DNA of 64,000 nucleotides, taken from the NCBI RefSeq assembly GCF_010731735.1, contig NZ_AP022588.1:1240001-1304000 (forward strand). The letters are read 5' to 3'. The notes beneath the pieces are model-generated. The model worked only from the letters and a program-made list of their open reading frames with translations, was not told where the DNA came from and made no database searches. A program made the position numbers and the translations under genes. The DNA is from Mycolicibacterium sediminis. Lineage in GTDB: Bacteria; Actinomycetota; Actinomycetes; Mycobacteriales; Mycobacteriaceae. The first letter of the stretch is position 1, and the number at the start of each line of letters is the position of its first letter. This document shows positions 25,226 to 34,839 of this stretch, piece by piece.

Positions 25226-26475
25226 CCATGATGCGAGAGACGCCCGAAGCCACATCCGTTCCCACTCCCGAACGCATTGCCGACCGGCTATATCACGACG
25301 ACAGCCCGACGGATGTGCTCGAGGTCCGCGAGTTGGTCAGGTCCATGGCTCGCGACGTGGTGGCGCCCGTGGCGGCACGTATCGCCAACGGAGACGAGCG
25401 GATCGACGGATTCGCGCGCGACGTGTTCGGGGCCTTGGCCGAGCGCGGACTGTACCGCGTGCCGTTCCCGACTGCGGTGGGCGGCGACGGGCGTGACCAC
25501 CCAGCAGCGTGCACGGCCGTAGCGGTCGAAGAGCTTGCCTATCACTCGAACTCGATCGCCGCTATGTTCGACGTGCACTGCATTCTGGCCGGCAACGCGC
25601 TCGCACAGGGGTCGACCGCTCAGCAGGACGACTGGCTGTTGCCGGTAATCTCGGGCGACGTCGTCGCGGCGTTCGCGACCAGCGAGCCGGCGGCGTCCAG
25701 CGATCTGACGCCGGCGGCGGTCCAGACCACTGCCGTACGCACCGCAACGGGCTGGAAGCTGAGGGGGCGAAAGCGATGGATCACGAACGCCGTTGCCGCA
25801 GGCGTGATCATTGTCCTGGCCAGCACGGCTGACCGTCTCACCACTTTCATCGTCCCCACCCGTGCCGAAGGGGTGACGATCGGGCCGGCGGACCGCAAGC
25901 TCGGAAATCGCGGCCAGATCACGTCCGACGTCATTCTCGACGATGTCGAACTCTCCGACGATCACGTGCTCGGCGAGGTGGGGAACGGCCTCAAGATCGC
26001 CCTGCAAACCTTGACGTACGGTCGCATCGGCATCGCTGCGGCGGGTGTCGGGATGGCTCAGGCCGCCTTCGATCACATGGCTCACCACCTCACCACGCGG
26101 GAAGCCTTCGGTCGGCGGCTCGGTTCGATGCAGCATTGGCAATTCCTGATGGCGGAACGCGCCACTGAACTAGAGATGGCGCGGTCCCTCTACCTCAAGG
26201 CGGCGCTTCGCCTCGACGCCGGCGTTCGGTTCCCCGAGCCCGAGGCGGCGATGGCCAAGATGGTCGGGTCACGTCTCGCCGTGGACATCGCCCGCGACGC
26301 CGTGCAGGCCTTCGGTGGGTTCGGCTTCACGATCGAGCGCGGCGGCGACGGTGCTGCAGGCCCAGTCGAGGCGATCTACCGAGATAGCAAGATCGGCGAA
26401 ATCTACGAGGGCACCAATGAAATCCAACGATGGGTGATCGCCCGCCAGATCCTCGGGCGTGAAATCACCGGTTGA
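25222..26475 (+). CDS. Acyl-CoA dehydrogenase
   Basis: A 417-residue flavoenzyme that introduces a 2,3-double bond into an acyl-CoA. It shows AAFATSEPAASSDL (FAD/substrate loop), TGWKLRGRKRWITNA, YGRIGIAAAGVGMAQAAFDH and the C-terminal DAVQAFGGFGFTIERG. The final IYEGTNEIQRWVIARQ contains the Glu that acts as catalytic base in the medium/short-chain family. The ATG at 25222 overlaps the stop of the oxidoreductase gene (ATGA), so the acyl-CoA made upstream is probably the substrate. It ends the operon; a convergent gene follows after 133 bp. Confidence 0.92.
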   Translation: MTMMRETPEATSVPTPERIADRLYHDDSPTDVLEVRELVRSMARDVVAPVAARIANGDERIDGFARDVFGALAERGLYRVPFPTAVGGDGRDHPAACTAVAVEELAYHSNSIAAMFDVHCILAGNALAQGSTAQQDDWLLPVISGDVVAAFATSEPAASSDLTPAAVQTTAVRTATGWKLRGRKRWITNAVAAGVIIVLASTADRLTTFIVPTRAEGVTIGPADRKLGNRGQITSDVILDDVELSDDHVLGEVGNGLKIALQTLTYGRIGIAAAGVGMAQAAFDHMAHHLTTREAFGRRLGSMQHWQFLMAERATELEMARSLYLKAALRLDAGVRFPEPEAAMAKMVGSRLAVDIARDAVQAFGGFGFTIERGGDGAAGPVEAIYRDSKIGEIYEGTNEIQRWVIARQILGREITG

Positions 26476-26608
26476 CGACTGCCGGTTTCTGGCCGGCCGG
26501 CCGTGCGGGCGCGTCGCGCTGCGGAGCTGGTGTCGTCAGCCCGTGTCCACGATCCGGGCAACCTCAGGAGCGCGACACGCGGGGGTGGTTCCATCCCTAC
26601 TCGGCGTG

Positions 26609-27949
26609 TCAGCCCAGCCAATCCAGCACGGCCGCAGCGGTCCACGACTGCTGCATGCTGCCCAGCGGCTCGCCCGTGAACGGTTCGTAGTACTCCGCGA
26701 ACGTCCCGTCGCTGGCTTGGCGCAACCCTTCTCGGCGCAGCATCGCCGACCGCTCGGCCCACCCCCGCCGAGCGAAGCACCACGAGAACAGCCACGTCAT
26801 CACCGGCCACACCGGACCGCGCCAGTATTCACGGGCGCGGAAGTCCCGCGACACCGGTGACGTCGACGGGATGACGCTGTACTTCAGGTCGGGATGGCCG
26901 CAGAACCGCGGACCCTCCAGCAGCCGCAGCACTGCCCGCTCCCGCTCGTGCGGGAGTCCGCCGCACAGCAGCGGGGCAAACTGCGCGACGGTCTCGGTCG
27001 AGATCCAGCTCTCCGTGCGGGTGTCGTAATCCCTTGCCGCACCGGTTCGTTCATCGGCGGCCTCGACCACTCCGCCGCGGAACCGGTCGGCCCAGGCGTA
27101 GAGGTCACGCACGTCGGCGAGCGGCCGCTTGTAGTCCTCGCCGATCTCGGCCAGCACCGTGCACGCCACCGACAGGATCGCCGAGACGAAGACGTCCTCG
27201 ACGGCGAAGCTCATCACCTTCTGCAGCAGCTCGTCGTCGTACCGGGCGGACTTCATCTCCTCGACCAGCCACAGGTAGCGGTCGTACTCGAGGTCGGACG
27301 GGCGCTGGCTTGCATCGGTGTTGATCTTGTTGTCCTCGCGCTGATACGGAGGCACCTCACCCGGAATCACGTTGGCGTACGCACCATCCCAGCGCGGTGA
27401 GTTGTCCATGCCGGACTCCCAGCCGTGGTACAGCGTGACCCGGCCGCGGGAGTGTGGGTCGCGGGCCTCGGCCAGCCAGCGGTGCCAGCGCACCAGATCC
27501 GGCCACCGGCGGTCCAGGAACGCCTCGGCGACGGCCCGGGTCGACCGGCCGCGGGTGCGGGCGTTGTCGAGGATGCGCTGCACGGCGATCGCGTGCACCG
27601 GCGGCTGCGTGATGCCCGACGTGTGGCGGCCTGCCGGCGCGTTGGGGGTCAGCGCAGAGCACGCCCAGCGGGCGGGGCCGGGGAAGTAGCCGTCGACGCC
27701 GTTGGCGAACACGATGTGCGGGATCATCCCGTTGCGCCACTGCGCCGACAGCAGCGTGTCGAGCTCCACGACCGCCCGTTCGACGCTCAGCGGGGCCAGC
27801 CCGATCGACACGAACGCGGCGTCCCAGCTCCACATGTGCGGGTACAGCAGGGGTGCGGCGGTGGTCATCGTGCCCAGGTCGTTGCCCCGCAGCAGGTACG
27901 CGGCGCGGGCTGCGAGCTGGGTGGACGCGAAGGTCGGGTCGGGTGGCAT
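26609..27949 (-). CDS. ggh: Glucosylglycerate hydrolase (GH63)
   Basis: Hydrolyses glucosylglycerate, a solute accumulated under nitrogen limitation in rapidly growing mycobacteria. The 446-residue length equals that of characterised M. hassiacum GgH. Sequence blocks match it closely: AARAAYLLRGNDLGTMTTAA, SWDAAF, YHGWESGMDNSPRWD and SDGTFAEYYEPFTGEPLG. Counting from the ATG at 27949 places Asp182 in GMDNSP and Glu419 in AEYYE, the reported catalytic acid and base positions. An in-frame ATG at 27961 would add four residues (MIDP). It is divergent from the SDR gene. Confidence 0.92.
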   Translation of the reverse strand: MPPDPTFASTQLAARAAYLLRGNDLGTMTTAAPLLYPHMWSWDAAFVSIGLAPLSVERAVVELDTLLSAQWRNGMIPHIVFANGVDGYFPGPARWACSALTPNAPAGRHTSGITQPPVHAIAVQRILDNARTRGRSTRAVAEAFLDRRWPDLVRWHRWLAEARDPHSRGRVTLYHGWESGMDNSPRWDGAYANVIPGEVPPYQREDNKINTDASQRPSDLEYDRYLWLVEEMKSARYDDELLQKVMSFAVEDVFVSAILSVACTVLAEIGEDYKRPLADVRDLYAWADRFRGGVVEAADERTGAARDYDTRTESWISTETVAQFAPLLCGGLPHERERAVLRLLEGPRFCGHPDLKYSVIPSTSPVSRDFRAREYWRGPVWPVMTWLFSWCFARRGWAERSAMLRREGLRQASDGTFAEYYEPFTGEPLGSMQQSWTAAAVLDWLG

Positions 27950-28003
27950 CGGGTCAATCATGCGACGAAGCCGCCCGCTTCGCAGGTCGGTAACCTCTTG
28001 GGC

Positions 28004-28702
28004 GTGCCTTCGGATGAGCGCTTGCGCGAAGAACAGACTCCATCGGCGATGATCACCGGCGCCTCGGCGGGCCTTGGCAGGGCCATCGCCGCAGCCCTGG
28101 CGCCCACCCACACGCTATTCATGGCCGGTCGCCCGTCACGGCGCCTCGACGAGGTCGCCGAGCTGTACGGCGCCACCACGTGGCCGGTGGACCTCGCCGA
28201 CACCGAGGACGTCGAGACGGTCGTCGAGGCGATCACCGAACTCGACGTGCTGGTCCACAACGCGGGCGTCGCCTATCCGGGCCGAGTGGCCGAGACCATC
28301 CCCGAGCAGTGGCGGGCGACCATGGAGGTCAACGTCGTCGGACCCGTCGCGCTGACGCTGGCGCTGCTGCCCGCGCTGCGCGCCGCCCGCGGGCACGTCG
28401 TCTTCATCAACTCCGGGTCGGGCATCAACGCCTCCCCCGGCCTCGCGTCGTACTCGGCGAGCAAGTTCGCGCTGCGGTCCTTCGCCGACTCGCTGCGCGC
28501 CGACGAGAAGGATCTGCGGGTGACCTCGATCCACCCGGGCCGCATCGACACCGACATGCAGCGCGACCTGATCGCCTACGAGGAGCGCGACTACGTGCCC
28601 GAGCAGTTCCTCGCCGCCGAGACCGTCGCGCTGTCGGTCGCGCAGGCGATCGCGACGCCGCCGGACGCGCACGTCCACGAAGTCATCATCCGGCCGCGAT
28701 AG
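28004..28702 (+). CDS. Short-chain dehydrogenase/reductase
   Basis: A 232-residue Rossmann-fold oxidoreductase. The cofactor motif is MITGASAGLGRAIA near residue 17, NAGVAYPGRV marks strand 4, and the catalytic Ser-Tyr-Lys is in FINSGSGINASPGLASYSASKFALRS. GTG at 28004 lies 7 nt after TAACCT (27991-27996), consistent with a leaderless mRNA; the internal ATG at 28049 is less likely because the family normally has a few residues before the glycine motif. The amidase gene follows after 2 bp, so the two are co-transcribed. Substrate unknown. Confidence 0.88.
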   Translation: MPSDERLREEQTPSAMITGASAGLGRAIAAALAPTHTLFMAGRPSRRLDEVAELYGATTWPVDLADTEDVETVVEAITELDVLVHNAGVAYPGRVAETIPEQWRATMEVNVVGPVALTLALLPALRAARGHVVFINSGSGINASPGLASYSASKFALRSFADSLRADEKDLRVTSIHPGRIDTDMQRDLIAYEERDYVPEQFLAAETVALSVAQAIATPPDAHVHEVIIRPR

Positions 28703-28704
28703 CC

Positions 28705-30375
28705 ATGGACGTCCACGAGGCATCGATCGCCGACCTGCGCGACGCGCTGGACACCGGCCGGGTCACCGCGGTCGGGCTGCTCGACGCCTACCTCGCGCGC
28801 ATCGACGCCTACGACCTGAATGCGGTGGTGGTGCGCGACCCCGGTGCCCGCACCGCCGCAGCGGCCTCCGACGCCCGCCGCGCCGCAGGCCGCACGCTCG
28901 GTCCGCTCGACGGCATCCCGTACACGGCCAAGGACAGCTACCTCGCGAGCGGGCTGACGGTGGCCGCGGGCAGTCCGGCGTTCGCCGACCTCGTCGCGCA
29001 GCAGGATTCGTTCGTGATTGAACGGCTCCGGTCCGCCGGCGCGGTGCTGATCGGGCTGACGAACATGCCGCCGATGGCGAACGGCGGAATGCAGCGCGGA
29101 CTATACGGACGGGCCGAGAGTCCCTACAGCGTCGATTATCTGACCGCACCCTTCGGATCCGGCTCCTCGAACGGGTCGGGTACCGCGACCGCGGCGTCGA
29201 TGTGCGCGTTCGGTATCGGCGAGGAGACGTGGTCGTCGGGCCGCGGCCCCGCGTCGAACAACGCACTGTGCGCCTACACCCCGTCGCGTGGCATGATCTC
29301 GACCCGCGGCGGCTGGCCGCTGGTGCCCACCATGGACGTCGTGGTGCCGCAGACCCGGTCGATGGCCGACCTCCTCGAGGTGCTCGACGTCGTCGTCGCC
29401 CACGACCCCGACACCCGCGGCGACTTCTGGCGCGCCCAGCCGTGGGTGCCGATCCCGCGTGTCGAGGACGTCCGGCCGTCCTCCTTCCGCGACCTCCCCG
29501 CACGGGATCTGCGCAGCCTGCGATTCGGCGTCCCGCGGATGTACGTCAACGCCGATCCCGACGCCGGGGTGGAAGCGACGGGCATCGGTGGTCCCACGGG
29601 CCAGCGGATCGACACGCGCCCAACGATTCTGGAGCTGTTCGACGCGGCCCGCCGCGACCTCGAGGCGGCCGGTGCGACCGTGGTCGAGGTCGACTTCCCG
29701 GTCGTCACCAACTACGAGGGTGACCGTGCGGGCGCCCCGACGCTCACCACCCGCGGACTGGTCGAACCCGAGTTCCTCCGGCACGAGATCTGGGACCTGT
29801 CGGCCTGGGCGTGGGACGACTTCCTGCGCGCCAACGGCGATCCCGCGCTGTCCCGCCTCGCCGACGTCGACGGCAGCCGCATCTTCCCGCACCCGGACGG
29901 CGCACTGCCCGACCGGTACACCGGCTTCGACGACGACATCAACGAGTACCCCGCGTTCCTGCGCGAGCACCCGATCGACTCGTTCCCGGCCATCCCCGGT
30001 CTCGCCGACGGACTCCGCGGACTGGAGGAGACCCGCCGGATCGATCTCGAGGAGTGGCTGGCCGCAACGGGATTGGACGCCGTCATGTTTCCCGCGGTTG
30101 CGGACGTCGGTCCGGCCGACATGGACGTGAACCCGGCGTCGGCCGACCTCGGCTGGCGCAACGGCGTGTGGGTGGCGAACGGCAACCTCGCGATCCGGCA
30201 CCTCGGCATCCCGACGGTGACCGTGCCGATGGGCACGATGGCCGACATCGGGATGCCCGTCGGGTTGACGTTCGCGGGCCGCGCGTACGACGACGTCGCC
30301 CTGCTCGGCTACGCCGCGGCGTTCGAGGCGCTCGGTGCGCGCCGCACTCCCCCGCCGCGCACCCCTCCGCTGTAG
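28705..30375 (+). CDS. Amidase signature family hydrolase
   Basis: The 556-residue protein cleaves amide bonds by a Ser-cisSer-Lys triad. Catalytic Lys is in GIPYTAKDSYLASG (about residue 75). The serine-rich region is atypical: PFGSGSSNGSGTATAASM and GEETWSSGRGPASNN replace the common GGSSGG and GSDTGGSIR, although a serine is kept at the nucleophile position. The C-terminus contains DAVMFPAVADV and GIPTVTVPMG, normal for the family. It starts 3 nt after the SDR stop. It could be an amidase of unusual specificity or a divergent allophanate-type enzyme. Confidence 0.88.
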   Translation: MDVHEASIADLRDALDTGRVTAVGLLDAYLARIDAYDLNAVVVRDPGARTAAAASDARRAAGRTLGPLDGIPYTAKDSYLASGLTVAAGSPAFADLVAQQDSFVIERLRSAGAVLIGLTNMPPMANGGMQRGLYGRAESPYSVDYLTAPFGSGSSNGSGTATAASMCAFGIGEETWSSGRGPASNNALCAYTPSRGMISTRGGWPLVPTMDVVVPQTRSMADLLEVLDVVVAHDPDTRGDFWRAQPWVPIPRVEDVRPSSFRDLPARDLRSLRFGVPRMYVNADPDAGVEATGIGGPTGQRIDTRPTILELFDAARRDLEAAGATVVEVDFPVVTNYEGDRAGAPTLTTRGLVEPEFLRHEIWDLSAWAWDDFLRANGDPALSRLADVDGSRIFPHPDGALPDRYTGFDDDINEYPAFLREHPIDSFPAIPGLADGLRGLEETRRIDLEEWLAATGLDAVMFPAVADVGPADMDVNPASADLGWRNGVWVANGNLAIRHLGIPTVTVPMGTMADIGMPVGLTFAGRAYDDVALLGYAAAFEALGARRTPPPRTPPL

Positions 30376-30427
30376 CGATTCGTGCACGCGCGACCGCGGT
30401 GAGCGCGGCTGCGGGTGCACAAATCGC
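30375..30427. terminator. Bidirectional terminator-like hairpin between amidase and leuS
   Basis: GCGATTCGTGCAC (30375-30387) pairs with GTGCACAAATCGC (30415-30427) with a single G-U type mismatch, and the inner 27 bases hold a second imperfect CGCGACCGCG/CGCGGCTGCG stem. It begins at the last base of the amidase stop codon and ends 4 nt before the leuS stop codon, serving two convergent genes. There is no U-tract. Confidence 0.65.
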
Positions 30428-30430
30428 AAG

Positions 30431-33280
30431 TCAGACGACGATGTTGACCAGTCGGCCGGCGACGACGATCAGCTTCTTCGGCGTGGCGCCCGCGAGGAAC
30501 GCCGACACCTTCTCGTCGGCGAGCGCGGCGGCCTCCACCGCGTCGGCGTCGGCGTCGGCGGCCACCGTGATGCGGCCGCGCACCTTGCCGTTGACCTGCA
30601 CCGGGTACTCGACGGTGTCGTCGACCAGGTAGGCCGGATCGGCGACGGGGAACGGCCCGTGCGCCAGCGACGTGTCGTGACCCAGGCGCTGCCACAGCTC
30701 CTCGGCCAGGTGTGGCGCCAGCGGCGCGACCATCAGCACGAGCGGCTCCACGGCGGCCCGCGCCGTCACCCCCGCCTTGGTCAGGTGGTTGGTGTATTCG
30801 ATCAGCTTGGCGGCCGCGGTGTTGTTGCGCAGGGCCGCATAGTCTTCCGCGACGCCGGTGATGGTGCGGTGCAGCAGTCGCAGGGTCTCGTCGTCGACGG
30901 CCTCGTGGTCGGCGACCTTCTCGACCCCGGTCTCCTCGTCCACCACGACGCGCCACACGCGCTGGAGGAAGCGGTACGCGCCGACGACGTCCTTGGTGGC
31001 CCACGGCCGGGACGCCTCGAGCGGTCCCATCGACATCTCGTACACGCGCAGGGTGTCCGCGCCGTAGTCGTCGCAGATCTCGTCGGGCGACACCGAGTTC
31101 TTCAGGCTCTTGCCGATCTTGCCGAACTCCTGCGCGACCTCGATCTCGCCTTCGTCGGCCGGGTAGTAGAACTTCCCGTCGCGTTCGACGACCTTCGACG
31201 CCTCGACGTACGAGCCCCGCGAGTCGGTGTAGGCGAACGCCTGGATGTAGCCCTGGTTGACCAGGCGGCGGTACGGCTCGCGGGAACTGACGTGACCGAG
31301 GTCGTGGAGCACCTTGTGCCAGAACCGGGAGTACAGCAGGTGCAGCACCGCGTGCTCGACGCCGCCGACGTACAGGTCGACGCCGCCGGGATCGGAAGCG
31401 CCGTGCTCGGCGGGCCGCGGGCCCATCCAGTAGGCCTCGTTCTCCTTGTCGCAGAACGTCTCCGAGTTGTGCGGATCGGCGTAACGCAGCTCGTACCAGG
31501 AACTCCCCGCCCACTGCGGCATCACGTTGGTGTCGCGGGTGTAGGGCTGCAAGCCGTCACCCAGGTCGAGTTCGACGTTCACCCAGTCGGTCGCCTTGCC
31601 CAGCGGCGGCGACGGCTCGCTGTCTGCGTCGTCCGGATCGAACTGTACGGGCGCGTAGTCGGGGATGTCCGGAAGCTGCACCGGCAGCGCCGAATCCGGT
31701 AGCGGGTGGGCCCGGCCGTCGGCGTCGTAGACGATCGGGAACGGCTCACCCCAGTACCGCTGGCGCGCGAACAGCCAGTCCCGCAGCTTGTACTCGACGC
31801 GGGCGCGGGCGCGGCCCTCCGCCTCCAGGCGGTTGATGACGGCCTCCTTGGCCGACGCGATGCTCAGCCCGTCGAGGTCGCCAGAGTTGACCATGGTCCC
31901 GTCACCGCCGTAGGCCGCCTCGGTGACGTCGCCACCGGCGATGACCTCGACCACGGGCAGGCCGAACTCGCGCGCGAACTCCCAGTCCCGCTGGTCGTGC
32001 CCCGGCACCGCCATGATCGCGCCGGTCCCGTAGCCTGCCAGCACGTAGTCGGCGATGAACACCGGAACTCGTTGTCCGTTCACCGGATTGGTGGCATACG
32101 CGCCGGTGAACGCACCGGTCTTCGACTTGTTCTCCTGGCGCTCGAGGTCGGACTTGGCCGCGATCGCCGCCCGGTAGGTCGACACCGCTTCCGCGGGCGT
32201 CGCCGCGCCGAAGGTCCATCGCTCGTCGGTGCCGTCGGGCCATTGACTTCCCACCAGCGCGTCGACCAGTTCGTGTTCCGGCGCCAGCACCATGTACGTC
32301 GCACCGAACAGCGTGTCGGGGCGGGTGGTGAACACCTCGACGTCGCCGGCGTCGGTGGCGAAGCGGACCTCGGCACCCGTGGACCGACCGATCCAGTTGC
32401 GCTGCATGGCCTTGACCTTGTCCGGCCAGTCCAGCACGTCGAGGTCCTCGAGCAGCCGGTCGGAGTAGGCGGTGATCCGCATCATCCACTGCCGCAGGCG
32501 CTTCCGGAACACCGGGAAGTTGCCGCGGTCGCTGCGCCCCTCGGAGGTGACCTCCTCGTTGGCGAGCACGGTGCCCAGTCCGGGGCACCAGTTGACCATC
32601 GAGTCGGCGCGGTACACGAGGCGGTAGGAGTCGACGACGTCGCGGCGCTCGCCCTCGGACAGCTCGGCCCAGGACCGGCGGTCGTCCAGCGACCGTGCGC
32701 CGGAGTCGAACTCGGCGATCAGCTCGCCGATCGGACGGGCCTTGTCGACCACCGGGTCGAACCACGCGTTGAAGATCTGCAGGAAGATCCACTGCGTCCA
32801 CTCGTAGAAGTCGACGTCGGTGGTCGAGAAGCTGCGACGGGCATCGTGGCCGAGCCCGAGCCGTCCGAGCTGGCGGCGGAAGTTGACGATGTTCGCCTCG
32901 GTACGCGTGCGGGGGTGCGTGCCCGTCTGCACGGCGTACTGCTCGGCGGGCAGGCCGAACGCGTCGAAGCCCAGCGCGTGCAGCACGTTGCGACCGGTCA
33001 TCCGGAAGTAGCGGGCGTAGACGTCGGTGGCGATGTAGCCCAGCGGGTGGCCGACGTGCAGGCCCTCGCCCGACGGGTACGGGAACATGTCCTGCACGAA
33101 CATCTTGTCGGCGGGCACGGGCGTGCCGTCGGTCGGCGCCAGCGAGCCGACCGGGTTGGGCACGTGGAACGTGCCGCGCTGGGCCCACGCCTCCTGCCAC
33201 TGCTGCTCGATCACCCCGGCGAGGTCCGCGTTGTAGCGGTGCTTGGGGGTGTCGGAGGCGTCGACGGGCAGGTCAGTCAC
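30431..33280 (-). CDS. leuS: Leucyl-tRNA synthetase
   Basis: Charges tRNA-Leu with leucine. The 949-residue protein has the class I signatures: HIGH region [18 protein letters not shown] near residue 76, editing domain segments ([19 protein letters not shown]), and the KMSKS-equivalent [16 protein letters not shown] near 720. The GTG at 33280 starts the mycobacterial sequence [16 protein letters not shown]. Open reading continues upstream but overlaps the mtc28-like gene and has no homology. Length fits the family (M. tuberculosis about 969). No T-box-like leader was recognised in the 245-bp divergent region. Confidence 0.96.
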   Translation of the reverse strand: MTDLPVDASDTPKHRYNADLAGVIEQQWQEAWAQRGTFHVPNPVGSLAPTDGTPVPADKMFVQDMFPYPSGEGLHVGHPLGYIATDVYARYFRMTGRNVLHALGFDAFGLPAEQYAVQTGTHPRTRTEANIVNFRRQLGRLGLGHDARRSFSTTDVDFYEWTQWIFLQIFNAWFDPVVDKARPIGELIAEFDSGARSLDDRRSWAELSEGERRDVVDSYRLVYRADSMVNWCPGLGTVLANEEVTSEGRSDRGNFPVFRKRLRQWMMRITAYSDRLLEDLDVLDWPDKVKAMQRNWIGRSTGAEVRFATDAGDVEVFTTRPDTLFGATYMVLAPEHELVDALVGSQWPDGTDERWTFGAATPAEAVSTYRAAIAAKSDLERQENKSKTGAFTGAYATNPVNGQRVPVFIADYVLAGYGTGAIMAVPGHDQRDWEFAREFGLPVVEVIAGGDVTEAAYGGDGTMVNSGDLDGLSIASAKEAVINRLEAEGRARARVEYKLRDWLFARQRYWGEPFPIVYDADGRAHPLPDSALPVQLPDIPDYAPVQFDPDDADSEPSPPLGKATDWVNVELDLGDGLQPYTRDTNVMPQWAGSSWYELRYADPHNSETFCDKENEAYWMGPRPAEHGASDPGGVDLYVGGVEHAVLHLLYSRFWHKVLHDLGHVSSREPYRRLVNQGYIQAFAYTDSRGSYVEASKVVERDGKFYYPADEGEIEVAQEFGKIGKSLKNSVSPDEICDDYGADTLRVYEMSMGPLEASRPWATKDVVGAYRFLQRVWRVVVDEETGVEKVADHEAVDDETLRLLHRTITGVAEDYAALRNNTAAAKLIEYTNHLTKAGVTARAAVEPLVLMVAPLAPHLAEELWQRLGHDTSLAHGPFPVADPAYLVDDTVEYPVQVNGKVRGRITVAADADADAVEAAALADEKVSAFLAGATPKKLIVVAGRLVNIVV

Positions 33281-33367
33281 GTGAACAGGGTAGTCATCGC
33301 CGGCCGCCGAGGGCCCACGAGTACCCCGCACGGTCCGGTCCGGGGCACCGGCGCGCCCGGCTTGGTA

Positions 33368-33413
33368 TCGGTTCCGTTGCAGACCGGTGAGAGGTCGGTT
33401 GCAGGTCGGTTCC
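33368..33413 (+). repeat. Short direct repeats upstream of the mtc28-like gene
   Basis: TCGGTTCCG (33368), AGGTCGGTTGC (33392) and AGGTCGGTTCC (33403) form two adjacent 11-bp direct repeats plus one more distant copy in the 245-bp gap between divergent leuS and the mtc28-like gene. Their position suggests a regulator binding site or a slippage-derived repeat. Confidence 0.4.
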
Positions 33414-33526
33414 GGTCGTAGAGCGGGGTGCCCGGCCGCGGTTATGGTCGGCGCCTGACCTGCATCAGACCGCACGCGACCAGCGAGGTCGACGCACCGC
33501 ACGTGATTTGGAAGGAACGCCAGGAG

Positions 33527-34435
33527 ATGTTCTCCACTGCCCGCCGATGGGGCCTCGTCACGGGAGGCGTGGCCGTCGGCGTCGCCGGCGTGCTCGGCTT
33601 CGCAGGCACCACCGCCTCGGCCGAGCCCAGCCTCCCGATCCCGCCGCAACCCGCACCCGCCACCATCACCCAGACCGTCACCGTGCAGGCGGGTGTGCCC
33701 GCCGCTCCCGCCACCGCGGGCATCACCCCCGTCGGGGCCGCGCAGGGTCCCGCAGCGACGGGCCTCGCCGGCGCTCTCCCGGGTGCACCCGTCGTCCCGC
33801 CGGTGCCGACGATCACCCCCGCCACGTCGGGCACGGTCGCCGACTTCCTCCGGTCGAAGAACGTGGCCATGGAGCCGCAGGTGAGCAACGGCTTCACCGC
33901 GCTCAACATCGTGCTGCCGCTGCCGCAGGGCTGGAGCCACGTACCCGACCCCAACGTGCCGGACGCCTTCGCCGTGATCGCCGACCGCCTCGGCGGCGAC
34001 GGCCTGTACACCTCGAACGCCGCGCTGACCGTCTACAAGCTGGTCGGCGACTTCGACCCCAAGGAAGCGATCAGCCACGGTTTCATCGACAACCAGCAGC
34101 TGCCCGCCTGGCGGTCCACCGACGGGTCGATGGCGGACTTCGGCGGGATGCCGTCGTCGGTCATCGAGGGCACGTACCGGCAGAACAACATGACGCTGAA
34201 CACGTCGCGCCGCAACGTCATCGCCCAGTCCGGGCCCGACCGCTTCCTGGTGTCGCTCGCGGTGACGACCAGTGCGCAGGTCTCGGTGGCCGCGGGCAAT
34301 GCGACGGACGCCATCGTCAACGGCTTCCGCGTCACCTCGCCCGACGCGCCGGCCGCACCGCCGCCGGCGCCCGCGGCACCGGTGGCCGCACCCGGTCTGC
34401 CGGCCCTGCCCGCCGTGGCGGCGGTACCGAGCTAG
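33527..34435 (+). CDS. mtc28: Proline-rich 28 kDa antigen-like LpqN/LpqT family protein
   Basis: A 302-residue secreted protein. The signal peptide covers residues 1-32 ([20 protein letters not shown], cleavage after ASA). A Pro/Ala-rich linker runs to about residue 100, then a globular domain with [20 protein letters not shown] and [20 protein letters not shown], the LpqN/LpqT/Mtc28 fold, and an Ala/Pro-rich tail. It is secreted without a lipobox. ATG at 33527 is preceded by AGGAG at 33522-33526, rather close, but the signal peptide begins here. Divergent from leuS, as Rv0040c is from leuS in M. tuberculosis. Function unknown beyond antigenicity. Confidence 0.9.
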   Translation: MFSTARRWGLVTGGVAVGVAGVLGFAGTTASAEPSLPIPPQPAPATITQTVTVQAGVPAAPATAGITPVGAAQGPAATGLAGALPGAPVVPPVPTITPATSGTVADFLRSKNVAMEPQVSNGFTALNIVLPLPQGWSHVPDPNVPDAFAVIADRLGGDGLYTSNAALTVYKLVGDFDPKEAISHGFIDNQQLPAWRSTDGSMADFGGMPSSVIEGTYRQNNMTLNTSRRNVIAQSGPDRFLVSLAVTTSAQVSVAAGNATDAIVNGFRVTSPDAPAAPPPAPAAPVAAPGLPALPAVAAVPS

Positions 34436-34493
34436 GCGCTCTCGGGCGGCCCGGATGTGACGATCGGCCGGGGAGGCTCGTATCCTCGGTTCC

Positions 34494-34835
34494 ATGCTGA
34501 TCGCCGCGGTGCTGTGCCTGTGCGCCGCCGTCGTCGTCGCCGGACTCGGCCTGTATCTGCTGGCCCGCCCGCGTCCGGGTGATCAGGTCTTCCAGGTGTT
34601 GCGCGCGGTCGCGCCGACGCAGTTGGCCGGAGCGGTCATGCTCGCCGCGGGCGGTGCCGCCGGGCTCGCCGGGGCCTCGCCGCTGCTGCTGGTGGTTTGC
34701 GTGGTCGGTGCCATCGGGACGGTCGGTGCGGGCTGCTACCAGGCGGCCAAGTCGGTCGCCCGCCGCGAGGCCGCCGAGTCCGCGGTCGGCGGCTGCGGCA
34801 CCGCGTGCGCGTCGTGCACGCTGTCCTGCAAGTGA
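34494..34835 (+). CDS. Small membrane protein with Cys-rich tail (Rv0039c-like)
   Basis: A 113-residue protein with an N-terminal hydrophobic helix ([20 protein letters not shown]), then two more (about residues 47-60 and 65-82). A short soluble C-terminus ends [13 protein letters not shown], with four cysteines spaced CxxxCxxCxxxC. It is like the M. tuberculosis Rv0039c gene in length and position. The Cys cluster could bind a metal or form disulfides outside the membrane. It is separated by 4 bp from the convergent yqgE/algH-like gene. Confidence 0.75.
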   Translation: MLIAAVLCLCAAVVVAGLGLYLLARPRPGDQVFQVLRAVAPTQLAGAVMLAAGGAAGLAGASPLLLVVCVVGAIGTVGAGCYQAAKSVARREAAESAVGGCGTACASCTLSCK

Positions 34836-34839
34836 CGCT

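Noticed and set aside
17879..26608. Prophage, integron or insertion sequence for the accessory block
   Set aside because: No integrase, transposase, tRNA gene, terminal inverted repeats or target duplication are visible.
33281..33526. T-box riboswitch before leuS
   Set aside because: No T-box sequence or specifier-type hairpin was recognised on the minus strand.
33281..34495. Upstream extension of the leuS frame to 34495
   Set aside because: It runs opposite the mtc28-like gene and gives a low-complexity His/Arg/Gly-rich sequence. Homology with LeuS begins at GTG 33280.
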